In this document: piece by piece, positions 45,201-60,200 of the stretch
Position numbering within the stretch: position 1 is the stretch's first letter
Layout: every line of letters starts with the position of its first letter
Program-made: the position numbers and the translations under genes
Source: Urophycis tenuis
Taxonomy: Eukaryota > Chordata > Actinopteri > Gadiformes > Phycidae
Direction: 5' to 3'
Length of the DNA: 64,000 nucleotides
NCBI GenBank assembly: GCA_036785325.1
Contig: JAXIVH010000107.1
Span: forward strand, 444,205-508,204
Notes under the pieces: generated by a model
What the model was told of the DNA's origin: nothing
Seen by the model: the letters and a program-made list of their open reading frames with translations, nothing else
Database searches by the model: none

Positions 45201-48200
45201 CATCACTTTCAAACGTTAACGTTGAAAACAAATGACCCATCTAAATTCATGACTGGCTAAATTCCATTTAAACTGTGTACAGTTTTTTGAACAATCAAGT
45301 GGAGTACAAATGTTATCTCTGTTTATATAAGATATTTATATCTCTATACGGTACTGTTCGGTACTGTTCTTCCCTTCTGCACTGCCTTTTCTTATCCCAG
45401 AGTATTGCAACAAATGCAATTTCCCTCAGGAATCATTAAAGTATGCCTGTCTGTCTGTGTTTCTGAGTACTGTATGCAATTACTGCTCATAGGACCAACA
45501 TGCAACAAGATTAGGCACAACAAAGCAAACAACCACAAAGATATCCCAAACATGCTGAAGAAATCAATAAATATGGAATGTATAGGAATGGTACCAAAGA
45601 ATGACATGCAGTAAAAGCTAAGTGAAAGACTTAAAATGAGAAGAGACGTCAACTTACCACTGTGATAACAGTTGATTCCAGTTTTTGAAATGCTGCACTT
45701 GTTTGGTTTGTTAGTTCTGAAGTGAAAACCTCTGATATGGTAGCCGTCAACTCAAAAGATACAGGAGGAAGTGAGCGTGTTGTAGCTTGAGTTGTAGAAA
45801 TGGCTGTTTCTTTTGTCATTGGAGTTGTGTTTGTTGTTGGTGCTGCAGTTGTTGTGGTTGGTGTTCCTGTGAAAGAACTTGTTACTTTACTGTACATAAC
45901 CGTGGGAATCAGAGAAAAGCGTTATACCTGAGCGACAAGGCATTTGTTATTAACACAATGTACCATTGCTGTTTGTTTTCTCATAGAATCATTAATGGTA
46001 AGTGTGAGCATACTTGTGACAGAAAAAGAATCAGGATCAAATGAGAGTCCGCCAGCAGGGGTGTTGGTTGCTGCAGTTGTCATGGTTTGCAATACATCAC
46101 TAGCTGTAGGGATCACTGCAGCTGTCTCATTGAATACAAGCTGTACATCTATTGTCGTGTTTCCATTGGGGGACGGACTGAAAAACAGATTGCATTCATG
46201 ACGCAAAAATTCAAATGAAAAACAAGTTGAAAGCATCACACCATAACTTCAATGCAAACCATCTAAAATGACCTTTAGTTAAGCAGGACCATTTACCTGA
46301 ATCCCTGAACATTGGTGGTGATGAAAGCCGTACCATAGACCGCCAGAAAGATCCCGTCACACTATGGTAAGATCAGAAGAGAGTTTAAAACATGCAAACC
46401 CTTTCAAAACGGATGGATTGAATTAACATCACTTTCAAACGTTAACGTTGAAAACAAATGACCCATCTAAATTCATGACTGGCTAAATTCCATTTAAACT
46501 GTGTACAGCTTTTTGAACAATCAAGTGGAGTACAAATGTTATCTCTGTTTATATAAGATATTTATATCTCTATACGGTACTGTTCGGTACTGTTCTTCCC
46601 TTCTGCACTGCCTTTTCTTATCCCAGAGTATTGCAACAAATGCAATTTCCCTCAGGAATCATTCAAGTATGCCTGTCTGTCTGTGTTTCTGAGTACTGTA
46701 TGCAATTACTGCTCATAGGACCAACATGCAACAAGATTAGGCACAACAAAGCAAACAACCACAAAGATATCCCAAACATGCTGAAGAAATCAATAAATAT
46801 GGAATGTATAGGAATGGTACCAAAGAATGACATGCAGTAAAAGCTAAGTGAAAGACTTAAAATGAGAAGAGACGTCAACTTACCACTGTGATAACAGTTG
46901 ATTCCAGTTTTTGAAATGCTGCACTTGTTTGGTTTGTTAGTTCTGAAGTGAAAACCTCTGATATGGTAGCCGTCAACTCAAAAGATACAGGAGGAAGTGA
47001 GCGTGTTGTAGCTTGAGTTGTAGAAATGGCTGTTTCTTTTGTCATTGGAGTTGTGTTTGTTGTTGGTGCTGCAGTTGTTGTGGTTGGTGTTCCTGTGAAA
47101 GAACTTGTTACTTTACTGTACATAACCGTGGGAATCAGAGAAAAGCGTTATACCTGAGCGACAAGGCATTTGTTATTAACACAATGTACCATTGCTGTTT
47201 GTTTTCTCATAGAATCATTAATGGTAAGTGTGAGCATACTTGTGACAGAAAAAGAATCAGGATCAAATGAGAGTCCGCCAGCAGGGGTGTTGGTTGCTGC
47301 AGTTGTCATGGTTTGCAATACATCACTAGCTGTAGGGATCACTGCAGCTGTCTCATCGAATACAAGCTGTACATCTATTGTCGTGTTTCCATTGGGGGAC
47401 GGACTGAAAAACAGATTGCATTCATGACGCAAAAATTCAAATGAAAAACAAGTTGAAAGCATCACACCATAACTTCAATGCAAACCATCTAAAATGACCT
47501 TTAGTTAAGCAGGACCATTTACCTGAATCCCTGAACATTGGTGGTGATGAAAGCCGTACCATAGACCGCCAGAAAGATCCCGTCACACTATGGTAAGATC
47601 AGAAGAGAGTTTAAAACATGCAAACCCTTTCAAAACGGATGGATTGAATTAACATCACTTTCAAACGTTAACGTTGAAAACAAATGACCCATCTAAATTC
47701 ATGACTGGCTAAATTCCATTTAAACTGTGTACAGCTTTTTGAACAATCAAGTGGAGTACAAATGTTATCTCTGTTTATATAAGATATTTATATCTCTATA
47801 CGGTACTGTTCGGTACTGTTCTTCCCTTCTGCACTGCCTTTTCTTATCCCAGAGTATTGCAACAAATGCAATTTCCCTCAGGAATCATTCAAGTATGCCT
47901 GTCTGTCTGTGTTTCTGAGTACTGTATGCAATTACTGCTCATAGGACCAACATGCAACAAGATTAGGCACAACAAAGCAAACAACCACAAAGATATCCCA
48001 AACATGCTGAAGAAATCAATAAATATGGAATGTATAGGAATGGTACCAAAGAATGACATGCAGTAAAAGCTAAGTGAAAGACTTAAAATGAGAAGAGACG
48101 TCAACTTACCACTGTGATAACAGTTGATTCCAGTTTTTGAAATGCTGCACTTGTTTGGTTTGTTAGTTCTGAAGTGAAAACCTCTGATATGGTAGCCGTC

Positions 48201-51200
48201 AACTCAAAAGATACAGGAGGAAGTGAGCGTGTTGTAGCTTGAGTTGTAGAAATGGCTGTTTCTTTTGTCATTGGAGTTGTGTTTGTTGTTGGTGCTGCAG
48301 TTGTTGTGGTTGGTGTTCCTGTGAAAGAACTTGTTACTTTACTGTACATAACCGTGGGAATCAGAGAAAAGCGTTATACCTGAGCGACAAGGCATTTGTT
48401 ATTAACACAATGTACCATTGCTGTTTGTTTTCTCATAGAATCATTAATGGTAAGTGTGAGCATACTTGTGACAGAAAAAGAATCAGGATCAAATGAGAGT
48501 CCGCCAGCAGGGGTGTTGGTTGCTGCAGTTGTCATGGTTTGCAATACATCACTAGCTGTAGGGATCACTGCAGCTGTCTCATTGAATACAAGCTGTACAT
48601 CTATTGTCGTGTTTCCATTGGGGGACGGACTGAAAAACAGATTGCATTCATGACGCAAAAATTCAAATGAAAAACAAGTTGAAAGCATCACACCATAACT
48701 TCAATGCAAACCATCTAAAATGACCTTTAGTTAAGCAGGACCATTTACCTGAATCCCTGAACATTGGTGGTGATGAAAGCCGTACCATAGACCGCCAGAA
48801 AGATCCCGTCACACTATGGTAAGATCAGAAGAGAGTTTAAAACATGCAAACCCTTTCAAAACGGATGGATTGAATTAACATCACTTTCAAACGTTAACGT
48901 TGAAAACAAATGACCCATCTAAATTCATGACTGGCTAAATTCCATTTAAACTGTGTACAGCTTTTTGAACAATCAAGTGGAGTACAAATGTTATCTCTGT
49001 TTATATAAGATATTTATATCTCTATACGGTACTGTTCGGTACTGTTCTTCCCTTCTGCACTGCCTTTTCTTATCCCAGAGTATTGCAACAAATGCAATTT
49101 CCCTCAGGAATCATTCAAGTATGCCTGTCTGTCTGTGTTTCTGAGTACTGTATGCAATTACTGCTCATAGGACCAACATGCAACAAGATTAGGCACAACA
49201 AAGCAAACAACCACAAAGATATCCCAAACATGCTGAAGAAATCAATAAATATGGAATGTATAGGAATGGTACCAAAGAATGACATGCAGTAAAAGCTAAG
49301 TGAAAGACTTAAAATGAGAAGAGACGTCAACTTACCACTGTGATAACAGTTGATTCCAGTTTTTGAAATGCTGCACTTGTTTGGTTTGTTAGTTCTGAAG
49401 TGAAAACCTCTGATATGGTAGCCGTCAACTCAAAAGATACAGGAGGAAGTGAGCGTGTTGTAGCTTGAGTTGTAGAAATGGCTGTTTCTTTTGTCATTGG
49501 AGTTGTGTTTGTTGTTGGTGCTGCAGTTGTTGCGGTTGGTGTTCCTGTGAAAGAACTTGTTACTTTACTGTACATAACCGTGGGAATCAGAGAAAAGCGT
49601 TATACCTGAGCGACAAGGCATTTGTTATTAACACAATGTACCATTGCTGTTTGTTTTCTCATAGAATCATTAATGGTAAGTGTGAGCATACTTGTGACAG
49701 AAAAAGAATCAGGATCAAATGAGAGTCCGCCAGCAGGGGTGTTGGTTGCTGCAGTTGTCATGGTTTGCAATACATCACTAGCTGTAGGGATCACTGCAGC
49801 TGTCTCATTGAATACAAGCTGTACATCTATTGTCGTGTTTCCATTGGGGGACGGACTGAAAAACAGATTGCATTCATGACGCAAAAATTCAAATGAAAAA
49901 CAAGTTGAAAGCATCACACCATAACTTCAATGCAAACCATCTAAAATGACCTTTAGTTAAGCAGGACCATTTACCTGAATCCCTGAACATTGGTGGTGAT
50001 GAAAGCCGTACCATAGACCGCCAGAAAGATCCCGTCACACTATGGTAAGATCAGAAGAGAGTTTAAAACATGCAAACCCTTTCAAAACGGATGGATTGAA
50101 TTAACATCACTTTCAAACGTTAACGTTGAAAACAAATGACCCATCTAAATTCATGACTGGCTAAATTCCATTTAAACTGTGTACAGCTTTTTGAACAATC
50201 AAGTGGAGTACAAATGTTATCTCTGTTTATATAAGATATTTATATCTCTATACGGTACTGTTCGGTACTGTTCTTCCCTTCTGCACTGCCTTTTCTTATC
50301 CCAGAGTATTGCAACAAATGCAATTTCCCTCAGGAATCATTAAAGTATGCCTGTCTGTCTGTGTTTCTGAGTACTGTATGCAATTACTGCTCATAGGAGC
50401 AACATGCAACAAGATTAGGCACAACAAAGCAAACAACCACAAAGATATCCCAAACATGCTGAAGAAATCAATAAATATGGAATGTATAGGAATGGTACCA
50501 AAGAATGACATGCAGTAAAAGCTAAGTGAAAGACTTAAAATGAGAAGAGACGTCAACTTACCACTGTGATAACAGTTGATTCCAGTTTTTGAAATGCTGC
50601 ACTTGTTTGGTTTGTTAGTTCTGAAGTGAAAACCTCTGATATGGTAGCCGTCAACTCAAAAGATACAGGAGGAAGTGAGCGTGTTGTAGCTTGAGTTGTA
50701 GAAATGGCTGTTTCTTTTGTCATTGGAGTTGTGTTTGTTGTTGGTGCTGCAGTTGTTGCGGTTGGTGTTCCTGTGAAAGAACTTGTTACTTTACTGTACA
50801 TAACCGTGGGAATCAGAGAAAAGCGTTATACCTGAGCGACAAGGCATTTGTTATTAACACAATGTACCATTGCTGTTTGTTTTCTCATAGAATCATTAAT
50901 GGTAAGTGTGAGCATACTTGTGACAGAAAAAGAATCAGGATCAAATGAGAGTCCGCCAGCAGGGGTGTTGGTTGCTGCAGTTGTCATGGTTTGCAATACA
51001 TCACTAGCTGTAGGGATCACTGCAGCTGTCTCATTGAATACAAGCTGTACATCTATTGTCGTGTTTCCATTGGGGGACGGACTGAAAAACAGATTGCATT
51101 CATGACGCAAAAATTCAAATGAAAAACAAGTTGAAAGCATCACACCATAACTTCAATGCAAACCATCTAAAATGACCTTTAGTTAAGCAGGACCATTTAC

Positions 51201-54200
51201 CTGAATCCCTGAACATTGGTGGTGATGAAAGCCGTACCATAGACCGCCAGAAAGATCCCGTCACACTATGGTAAGATCAGAAGAGAGTTTAAAACATGCA
51301 AACCCTTTCAAAACGGATGGATTGAATTAACATCGCTTTCAAACGTTAACGTTGAAAACAAATGACCCATCTAAATTCATGACTGGCTAAATTCCATTTA
51401 AACTGTGTACAGCTTTTTGAACAATCAAGTGGAGTACAAATGTTATCTCTGTTTATATAAGATATTTATATCTCTATACGGTACTGTTCGGTACTGTTCT
51501 TCCCTTCTGCACTGCCTTTTCTTATCCCAGAGTATTGCAACAAATGCAATTTCCCTCAGGAATCATTAAAGTATGCCTGTCTGTCTGTGTTTCTGAGTAC
51601 TGTATGCAATTACTGCTCATAGGACCAACATGCAACAAGATTAGGCACAACAAAGCAAACAACCACAAAGATATCCCAAACATGCTGAAGAAATCAATAA
51701 ATATGGAATGTATAGGAATGGTACCAAAGAATGACATGCAGTAAAAGCTAAGTGAAAGACTTAAAATGAGAAGAGACGTCAACTTACCACTGTGATAACA
51801 GTTGATTCCAGTTTTTGAAATGCTGCACTTGTTTGGTTTGTTAGTTCTGAAGTGAAAACCTCTGATATGGTAGCCGTCAACTCAAAAGATACAGGAGGAA
51901 GTGAGCGTGTTGTAGCTTGAGTTGTAGAAATGGCTGTTTCTTTTGTCATTGGAGTTGTGTTTGTTGTTGGTGCTGCAGTTGTTGCGGTTGGTGTTCCTGT
52001 GAAAGAACTTGTTACTTTACTGTACATAACCGTGGGAATCAGAGAAAAGCGTTATACCTGAGCGACAAGGCATTTGTTATTAACACAATGTACCATTGCT
52101 GTTTGTTTTCTCATAGAATCATTAATGGTAAGTGTGAGCATACTTGTGACAGAAAAAGAATCAGGATCAAATGAGAGTCCGCCAGCAGGGGTGTTGGTTG
52201 CTGCAGTTGTCATGGTTTGCAATACATCACTAGCTGTAGGGATCACTGCAGCTGTCTCATTGAATACAAGCTGTACATCTATTGTCGTGTTTCCATTGGG
52301 GGACGGACTGAAAAACAGATTGCATTCATGACGCAAAAATTCAAATGAAAAACAAGTTGAAAGCATCACACCATAACTTCAATGCAAACCATCTAAAATG
52401 ACCTTTAGTTAAGCAGGACCATTTACCTGAATCCCTGAACATTGGTGGTGATGAAAGCCGTACCATAGACCGCCAGAAAGATCCCGTCACACTATGGTAA
52501 GATCAGAAGAGAGTTTAAAACATGCAAACCCTTTCAAAACGGATGGATTGAATTAACATCACTTTCAAACGTTAACGTTGAAAACAAATGACCCATCTAA
52601 ATTCATGACTGGCTAAATTCCATTTAAACTGTGTACAGCTTTTTGAACAATCAAGTGGAGTACAAATGTTATCTCTGTTTATATAAGATATTTATATCTC
52701 TATACGGTACTGTTCGGTACTGTTCTTCCCTTCTGCACTGCCTTTTCTTATCCCAGAGTATTGCAACAAATGCAATTTCCCTCAGGAATCATTAAAGTAT
52801 GCCTGTCTGTCTGTGTTTCTGAGTACTGTATGCAATTACTGCTCATAGGAGCAACATGCAACAAGATTAGGCACAACAAAGCAAACAACCACAAAGATAT
52901 CCCAAACATGCTGAAGAAATCAATAAATATGGAATGTATAGGAATGGTACCAAAGAATGACATGCAGTAAAAGCTAAGTGAAAGACTTAAAATGAGAAGA
53001 GACGTCAACTTACCACTGTGATAACAGTTGATTCCAGTTTTTGAAATGCTGCACTTGTTTGGTTTGTTAGTTCTGAAGTGAAAACCTCTGATATGGTAGC
53101 CGTCAACTCAAAAGATACAGGAGGAAGTGAGCGTGTTGTAGCTTGAGTTGTAGAAATGGCTGTTTCTTTTGTCATTGGAGTTGTGTTTGTTGTTGGTGCT
53201 GCAGTTGTTGCGGTTGGTGTTCCTGTGAAAGAACTTGTTACTTTACTGTACATAACCGTGGGAATCAGAGAAAAGCGTTATACCTGAGCGACAAGGCATT
53301 TGTTATTAACACAATGTACCATTGCTGTTTGTTTTCTCATAGAATCATTAATGGTAAGTGTGAGCATACTTGTGACAGAAAAAGAATCAGGATCAAATGA
53401 GAGTCCGCCAGCAGGGGTGTTGGTTGCTGCAGTTGTCATGGTTTGCAATACATCACTAGCTGTAGGGATCACTGCAGCTGTCTCATTGAATACAAGCTGT
53501 ACATCTATTGTCGTGTTTCCATTGGGGGACGGACTGAAAAACAGATTGCATTCATGACGCAAAAATTCAAATGAAAAACAAGTTGAAAGCATCACACCAT
53601 AACTTCAATGCAAACCATCTAAAATGACCTTTAGTTAAGCAGGACCATTTACCTGAATCCCTGAACATTGGTGGTGATGAAAGCCGTACCATAGACCGCC
53701 AGAAAGATCCCGTCACACTATGGTAAGATCAGAAGAGAGTTTAAAACATGCAAACCCTTTCAAAACGGATGGATTGAATTAACATCACTTTCAAACGTTA
53801 ACGTTGAAAACAAATGACCCATCTAAATTCATGACTGGCTAAATTCCATTTAAACTGTGTACAGCTTTTTGAACAATCAAGTGGAGTACAAATGTTATCT
53901 CTGTTTATATAAGATATTTATATCTCTATACGGTACTGTTCGGTACTGTTCTTCCCTTCTGCACTGCCTTTTCTTATCCCAGAGTATTGCAACAAATGCA
54001 ATTTCCCTCAGGAATCATTAAAGTATGCCTGTCTGTCTGTGTTTCTGAGTACTGTATGCAATTACTGCTCATAGGAGCAACATGCAACAAGATTAGGCAC
54101 AACAAAGCAAACAACCACAAAGATATCCCAAACATGCTGAAGAAATCAATAAATATGGAATGTATAGGAATGGTACCAAAGAATGACATGCAGTAAAAGC

Positions 54201-57200
54201 TAAGTGAAAGACTTAAAATGAGAAGAGACGTCAACTTACCACTGTGATAACAGTTGATTCCAGTTTTTGAAATGCTGCACTTGTTTGGTTTGTTAGTTCT
54301 GAAGTGAAAACCTCTGATATGGTAGCCGTCAACTCAAAAGATACAGGAGGAAGTGAGCGTGTTGTAGCTTGAGTTGTAGAAATGGCTGTTTCTTTTGTCA
54401 TTGGAGTTGTGTTTGTTGTTGGTGCTGCAGTTGTTGCGGTTGGTGTTCCTGTGAAAGAACTTGTTACTTTACTGTACATAACCGTGGGAATCAGAGAAAA
54501 GCGTTATACCTGAGCGACAAGGCATTTGTTATTAACACAATGTACCATTGCTGTTTGTTTTCTCATAGAATCATTAATGGTAAGTGTGAGCATACTTGTG
54601 ACAGAAAAAGAATCAGGATCAAATGAGAGTCCGCCAGCAGGGGTGTTGGTTGCTGCAGTTGTCATGGTTTGCAATACATCACTAGCTGTAGGGATCACTG
54701 CAGCTGTCTCATTGAATACAAGCTGTACATCTATTGTCGTGTTTCCATTGGGGGACGGACTGAAAAACAGATTGCATTCATGACGCAAAAATTCAAATGA
54801 AAAACAAGTTGAAAGCATCACACCATAACTTCAATGCAAACCATCTAAAATGACCTTTAGTTAAGCAGGACCATTTACCTGAATCCCTGAACATTGGTGG
54901 TGATGAAAGCCGTACCATAGACCGCCAGAAAGATCCCGTCACACTATGGTAAGATCAGAAGAGAGTTTAAAACATGCAAACCCTTTCAAAACGGATGGAT
55001 TGAATTAACATCACTTTCAAACGTTAACGTTGAAAACAAATGACCCATCTAAATTCATGACTGGCTAAATTCCATTTAAACTGTGTACAGCTTTTTGAAC
55101 AATCAAGTGGAGTACAAATGTTATCTCTGTTTATATAAGATATTTATATCTCTATACGGTACTGTTCGGTACTGTTCTTCCCTTCTGCACTGCCTTTTCT
55201 TATCCCAGAGTATTGCAACAAATGCAATTTCCCTCAGGAATCATTCAAGTATGCCTGTCTGTCTGTGTTTCTGAGTACTGTATGCAATTACTGCTCATAG
55301 GACCAACATGCAACAAGATTAGGCACAACAAAGCAAACAACCACAAAGATATCCCAAACATGCTGAAGAAATCAATAAATATGGAATGTATAGGAATGGT
55401 ACCAAAGAATGACATGCAGTAAAAGCTAAGTGAAAGACTTAAAATGAGAAGAGACGTCAACTTACCACTGTGATAACAGTTGATTCCAGTTTTTGAAATG
55501 CTGCACTTGTTTGGTTTGTTAGTTCTGAAGTGAAAACCTCTGATATGGTAGCCGTCAACTCAAAAGATACAGGAGGAAGTGAGCGTGTTGTAGCTTGAGT
55601 TGTAGAAATGGCTGTTTCTTTTGTCATTGGAGTTGTGTTTGTTGTTGGTGCTGCAGTTGTTGCGGTTGGTGTTCCTGTGAAAGAACTTGTTACTTTACTG
55701 TACATAACCGTGGGAATCAGAGAAAAGCGTTATACCTGAGCGACAAGGCATTTGTTATTAACACAATGTACCATTGCTGTTTGTTTTCTCATAGAATCAT
55801 TAATGGTAAGTGTGAGCATACTTGTGACAGAAAAAGAATCAGGATCAAATGAGAGTCCGCCAGCAGGGGTGTTGGTTGCTGCAGTTGTCATGGTTTGCAA
55901 TACATCACTAGCTGTAGGGATCACTGCAGCTGTCTCATTGAATACAAGCTGTACATCTATTGTCGTGTTTCCATTGGGGGACGGACTGAAAAACAGATTG
56001 CATTCATGACGCAAAAATTCAAATGAAAAACAAGTTGAAAGCATCACACCATAACTTCAATGCAAACCATCTAAAATGACCTTTAGTTAAGCAGGACCAT
56101 TTACCTGAATCCCTGAACATTGGTGGTGATGAAAGCCGTACCATAGACCGCCAGAAAGATCCCGTCACACTATGGTAAGATCAGAAGAGAGTTTAAAACA
56201 TGCAAACCCTTTCAAAACGGATGGATTGAATTAACATCACTTTCAAACGTTAACGTTGAAAACAAATGACCCATCTAAATTCATGACTGGCTAAATTCCA
56301 TTTAAACTGTGTACAGCTTTTTGAACAATCAAGTGGAGTACAAATGTTATCTCTGTTTATATAAGATATTTATATCTCTATACGGTACTGTTCGGTACTG
56401 TTCTTCCCTTCTGCACTGCCTTTTCTTATCCCAGAGTATTGCAACAAATGCAATTTCCCTCAGGAATCATTCAAGTATGCCTGTCTGTCTGTGTTTCTGA
56501 GTACTGTATGCAATTACTGCTCATAGGACCAACATGCAACAAGATTAGGCACAACAAAGCAAACAACCACAAAGATATCCCAAACATGCTGAAGAAATCA
56601 ATAAATATGGAATGTATAGGAATGGTACCAAAGAATGACATGCAGTAAAAGCTAAGTGAAAGACTTAAAATGAGAAGAGACGTCAACTTACCACTGTGAT
56701 AACAGTTGATTCCAGTTTTTGAAATGCTGCACTTGTTTGGTTTGTTAGTTCTGAAGTGAAAACCTCTGATATGGTAGCCGTCAACTCAAAAGATACAGGA
56801 GGAAGTGAGCGTGTTGTAGCTTGAGTTGTAGAAATGGCTGTTTCTTTTGTCATTGGAGTTGTGTTTGTTGTTGGTGCTGCAGTTGTTGCGGTTGGTGTTC
56901 CTGTGAAAGAACTTGTTACTTTACTGTACATAACCGTGGGAATCAGAGAAAAGCGTTATACCTGAGCGACAAGGCATTTGTTATTAACACAATGTACCAT
57001 TGCTGTTTGTTTTCTCATAGAATCATTAATGGTAAGTGTGAGCATACTTGTGACAGAAAAAGAATCAGGATCAAATGAGAGTCCGCCAGCAGGGGTGTTG
57101 GTTGCTGCAGTTGTCATGGTTTGCAATACATCACTAGCTGTAGGGATCACTGCAGCTGTCTCATTGAATACAAGCTGTACATCTATTGTCGTGTTTCCAT

Positions 57201-60200
57201 TGGGGGACGGACTGAAAAACAGATTGCATTCATGACGCAAAAATTCAAATGAAAAACAAGTTGAAAGCATCACACCATAACTTCAATGCAAACCATCTAA
57301 AATGACCTTTAGTTAAGCAGGACCATTTACCTGAATCCCTGAACATTGGTGGTGATGAAAGCCGTACCATAGACCGCCAGAAAGATCCCGTCACACTATG
57401 GTAAGATCAGAAGAGAGTTTAAAACATGCAAACCCTTTCAAAACGGATGGATTGAATTAACATCACTTTCAAACGTTAACGTTGAAAACAAATGACCCAT
57501 CTAAATTCATGACTGGCTAAATTCCATTTAAACTGTGTACAGCTTTTTGAACAATCAAGTGGAGTACAAATGTTATCTCTGTTTATATAAGATATTTATA
57601 TCTCTATACGGTACTGTTCGGTACTGTTCTTCCCTTCTGCACTGCCTTTTCTTATCCCAGAGTATTGCAACAAATGCAATTTCCCTCAGGAATCATTCAA
57701 GTATGCCTGTCTGTCTGTGTTTCTGAGTACTGTATGCAATTACTGCTCATAGGACCAACATGCAACAAGATTAGGCACAACAAAGCAAACAACCACAAAG
57801 ATATCCCAAACATGCTGAAGAAATCAATAAATATGGAATGTATAGGAATGGTACCAAAGAATGACATGCAGTAAAAGCTAAGTGAAAGACTTAAAATGAG
57901 AAGAGACGTCAACTTACCACTGTGATAACAGTTGATTCCAGTTTTTGAAATGCTGCACTTGTTTGGTTTGTTAGTTCTGAAGTGAAAACCTCTGATATGG
58001 TAGCCGTCAACTCAAAAGATACAGGAGGAAGTGAGCGTGTTGTAGCTTGAGTTGTAGAAATGGCTGTTTCTTTTGTCATTGGAGTTGTGTTTGTTGTTGG
58101 TGCTGCAGTTGTTGCGGTTGGTGTTCCTGTGAAAGAACTTGTTACTTTACTGTACATAACCGTGGGAATCAGAGAAAAGCGTTATACCTGAGCGACAAGG
58201 CATTTGTTATTAACACAATGTACCATTGCTGTTTGTTTTCTCATAGAATCATTAATGGTAAGTGTGAGCATACTTGTGACAGAAAAAGAATCAGGATCAA
58301 ATGAGAGTCCGCCAGCAGGGGTGTTGGTTGCTGCAGTTGTCATGGTTTGCAATACATCACTAGCTGTAGGGATCACTGCAGCTGTCTCATTGAATACAAG
58401 CTGTACATCTATTGTCGTGTTTCCATTGGGGGACGGACTGAAAAACAGATTGCATTCATGACGCAAAAATTCAAATGAAAAACAAGTTGAAAGCATCACA
58501 CCATAACTTCAATGCAAACCATCTAAAATGACCTTTAGTTAAGCAGGACCATTTACCTGAATCCCTGAACATTGGTGGTGATGAAAGCCGTACCATAGAC
58601 CGCCAGAAAGATCCCGTCACACTATGGTAAGATCAGAAGAGAGTTTAAAACATGCAAACCCTTTCAAAACGGATGGATTGAATTAACATCACTTTCAAAC
58701 GTTAACGTTGAAAACAAATGACCCATCTAAATTCATGACTGGCTAAATTCCATTTAAACTGTGTACAGCTTTTTGAACAATCAAGTGGAGTACAAATGTT
58801 ATCTCTGTTTATATAAGATATTTATATCTCTATACGGTACTGTTCGGTACTGTTCTTCCCTTCTGCACTGCCTTTTCTTATCCCAGAGTATTGCAACAAA
58901 TGCAATTTCCCTCAGGAATCATTCAAGTATGCCTGTCTGTCTGTGTTTCTGAGTACTGTATGCAATTACTGCTCATAGGACCAACATGCAACAAGATTAG
59001 GCACAACAAAGCAAACAACCACAAAGATATCCCAAACATGCTGAAGAAATCAATAAATATGGAATGTATAGGAATGGTACCAAAGAATGACATGCAGTAA
59101 AAGCTAAGTGAAAGACTTAAAATGAGAAGAGACGTCAACTTACCACTGTGATAACAGTTGATTCCAGTTTTTGAAATGCTGCACTTGTTTGGTTTGTTAG
59201 TTCTGAAGTGAAAACCTCTGATATGGTAGCCGTCAACTCAAAAGATACAGGAGGAAGTGAGCGTGTTGTAGCTTGAGTTGTAGAAATGGCTGTTTCTTTT
59301 GTCATTGGAGTTGTGTTTGTTGTTGGTGCTGCAGTTGTTGCGGTTGGTGTTCCTGTGAAAGAACTTGTTACTTTACTGTACATAACCGTGGGAATCAGAG
59401 AAAAGCGTTATACCTGAGCGACAAGGCATTTGTTATTAACACAATGTACCATTGCTGTTTGTTTTCTCATAGAATCATTAATGGTAAGTGTGAGCATACT
59501 TGTGACAGAAAAAGAATCAGGATCAAATGAGAGTCCGCCAGCAGGGGTGTTGGTTGCTGCAGTTGTCATGGTTTGCAATACATCACTAGCTGTAGGGATC
59601 ACTGCAGCTGTCTCATTGAATACAAGCTGTACATCTATTGTCGTGTTTCCATTGGGGGACGGACTGAAAAACAGATTGCATTCATGACGCAAAAATTCAA
59701 ATGAAAAACAAGTTGAAAGCATCACACCATAACTTCAATGCAAACCATCTAAAATGACCTTTAGTTAAGCAGGACCATTTACCTGAATCCCTGAACATTG
59801 GTGGTGATGAAAGCCGTACCATAGACCGCCAGAAAGATCCCGTCACACTATGGTAAGATCAGAAGAGAGTTTAAAACATGCAAACCCTTTCAAAACGGAT
59901 GGATTGAATTAACATCACTTTCAAACGTTAACGTTGAAAACAAATGACCCATCTAAATTCATGACTGGCTAAATTCCATTTAAACTGTGTACAGCTTTTT
60001 GAACAATCAAGTGGAGTACAAATGTTATCTCTGTTTATATAAGATATTTATATCTCTATACGGTACTGTTCGGTACTGTTCTTCCCTTCTGCACTGCCTT
60101 TTCTTATCCCAGAGTATTGCAACAAATGCAATTTCCCTCAGGAATCATTAAAGTATGCCTGTCTGTCTGTGTTTCTGAGTACTGTATGCAATTACTGCTC

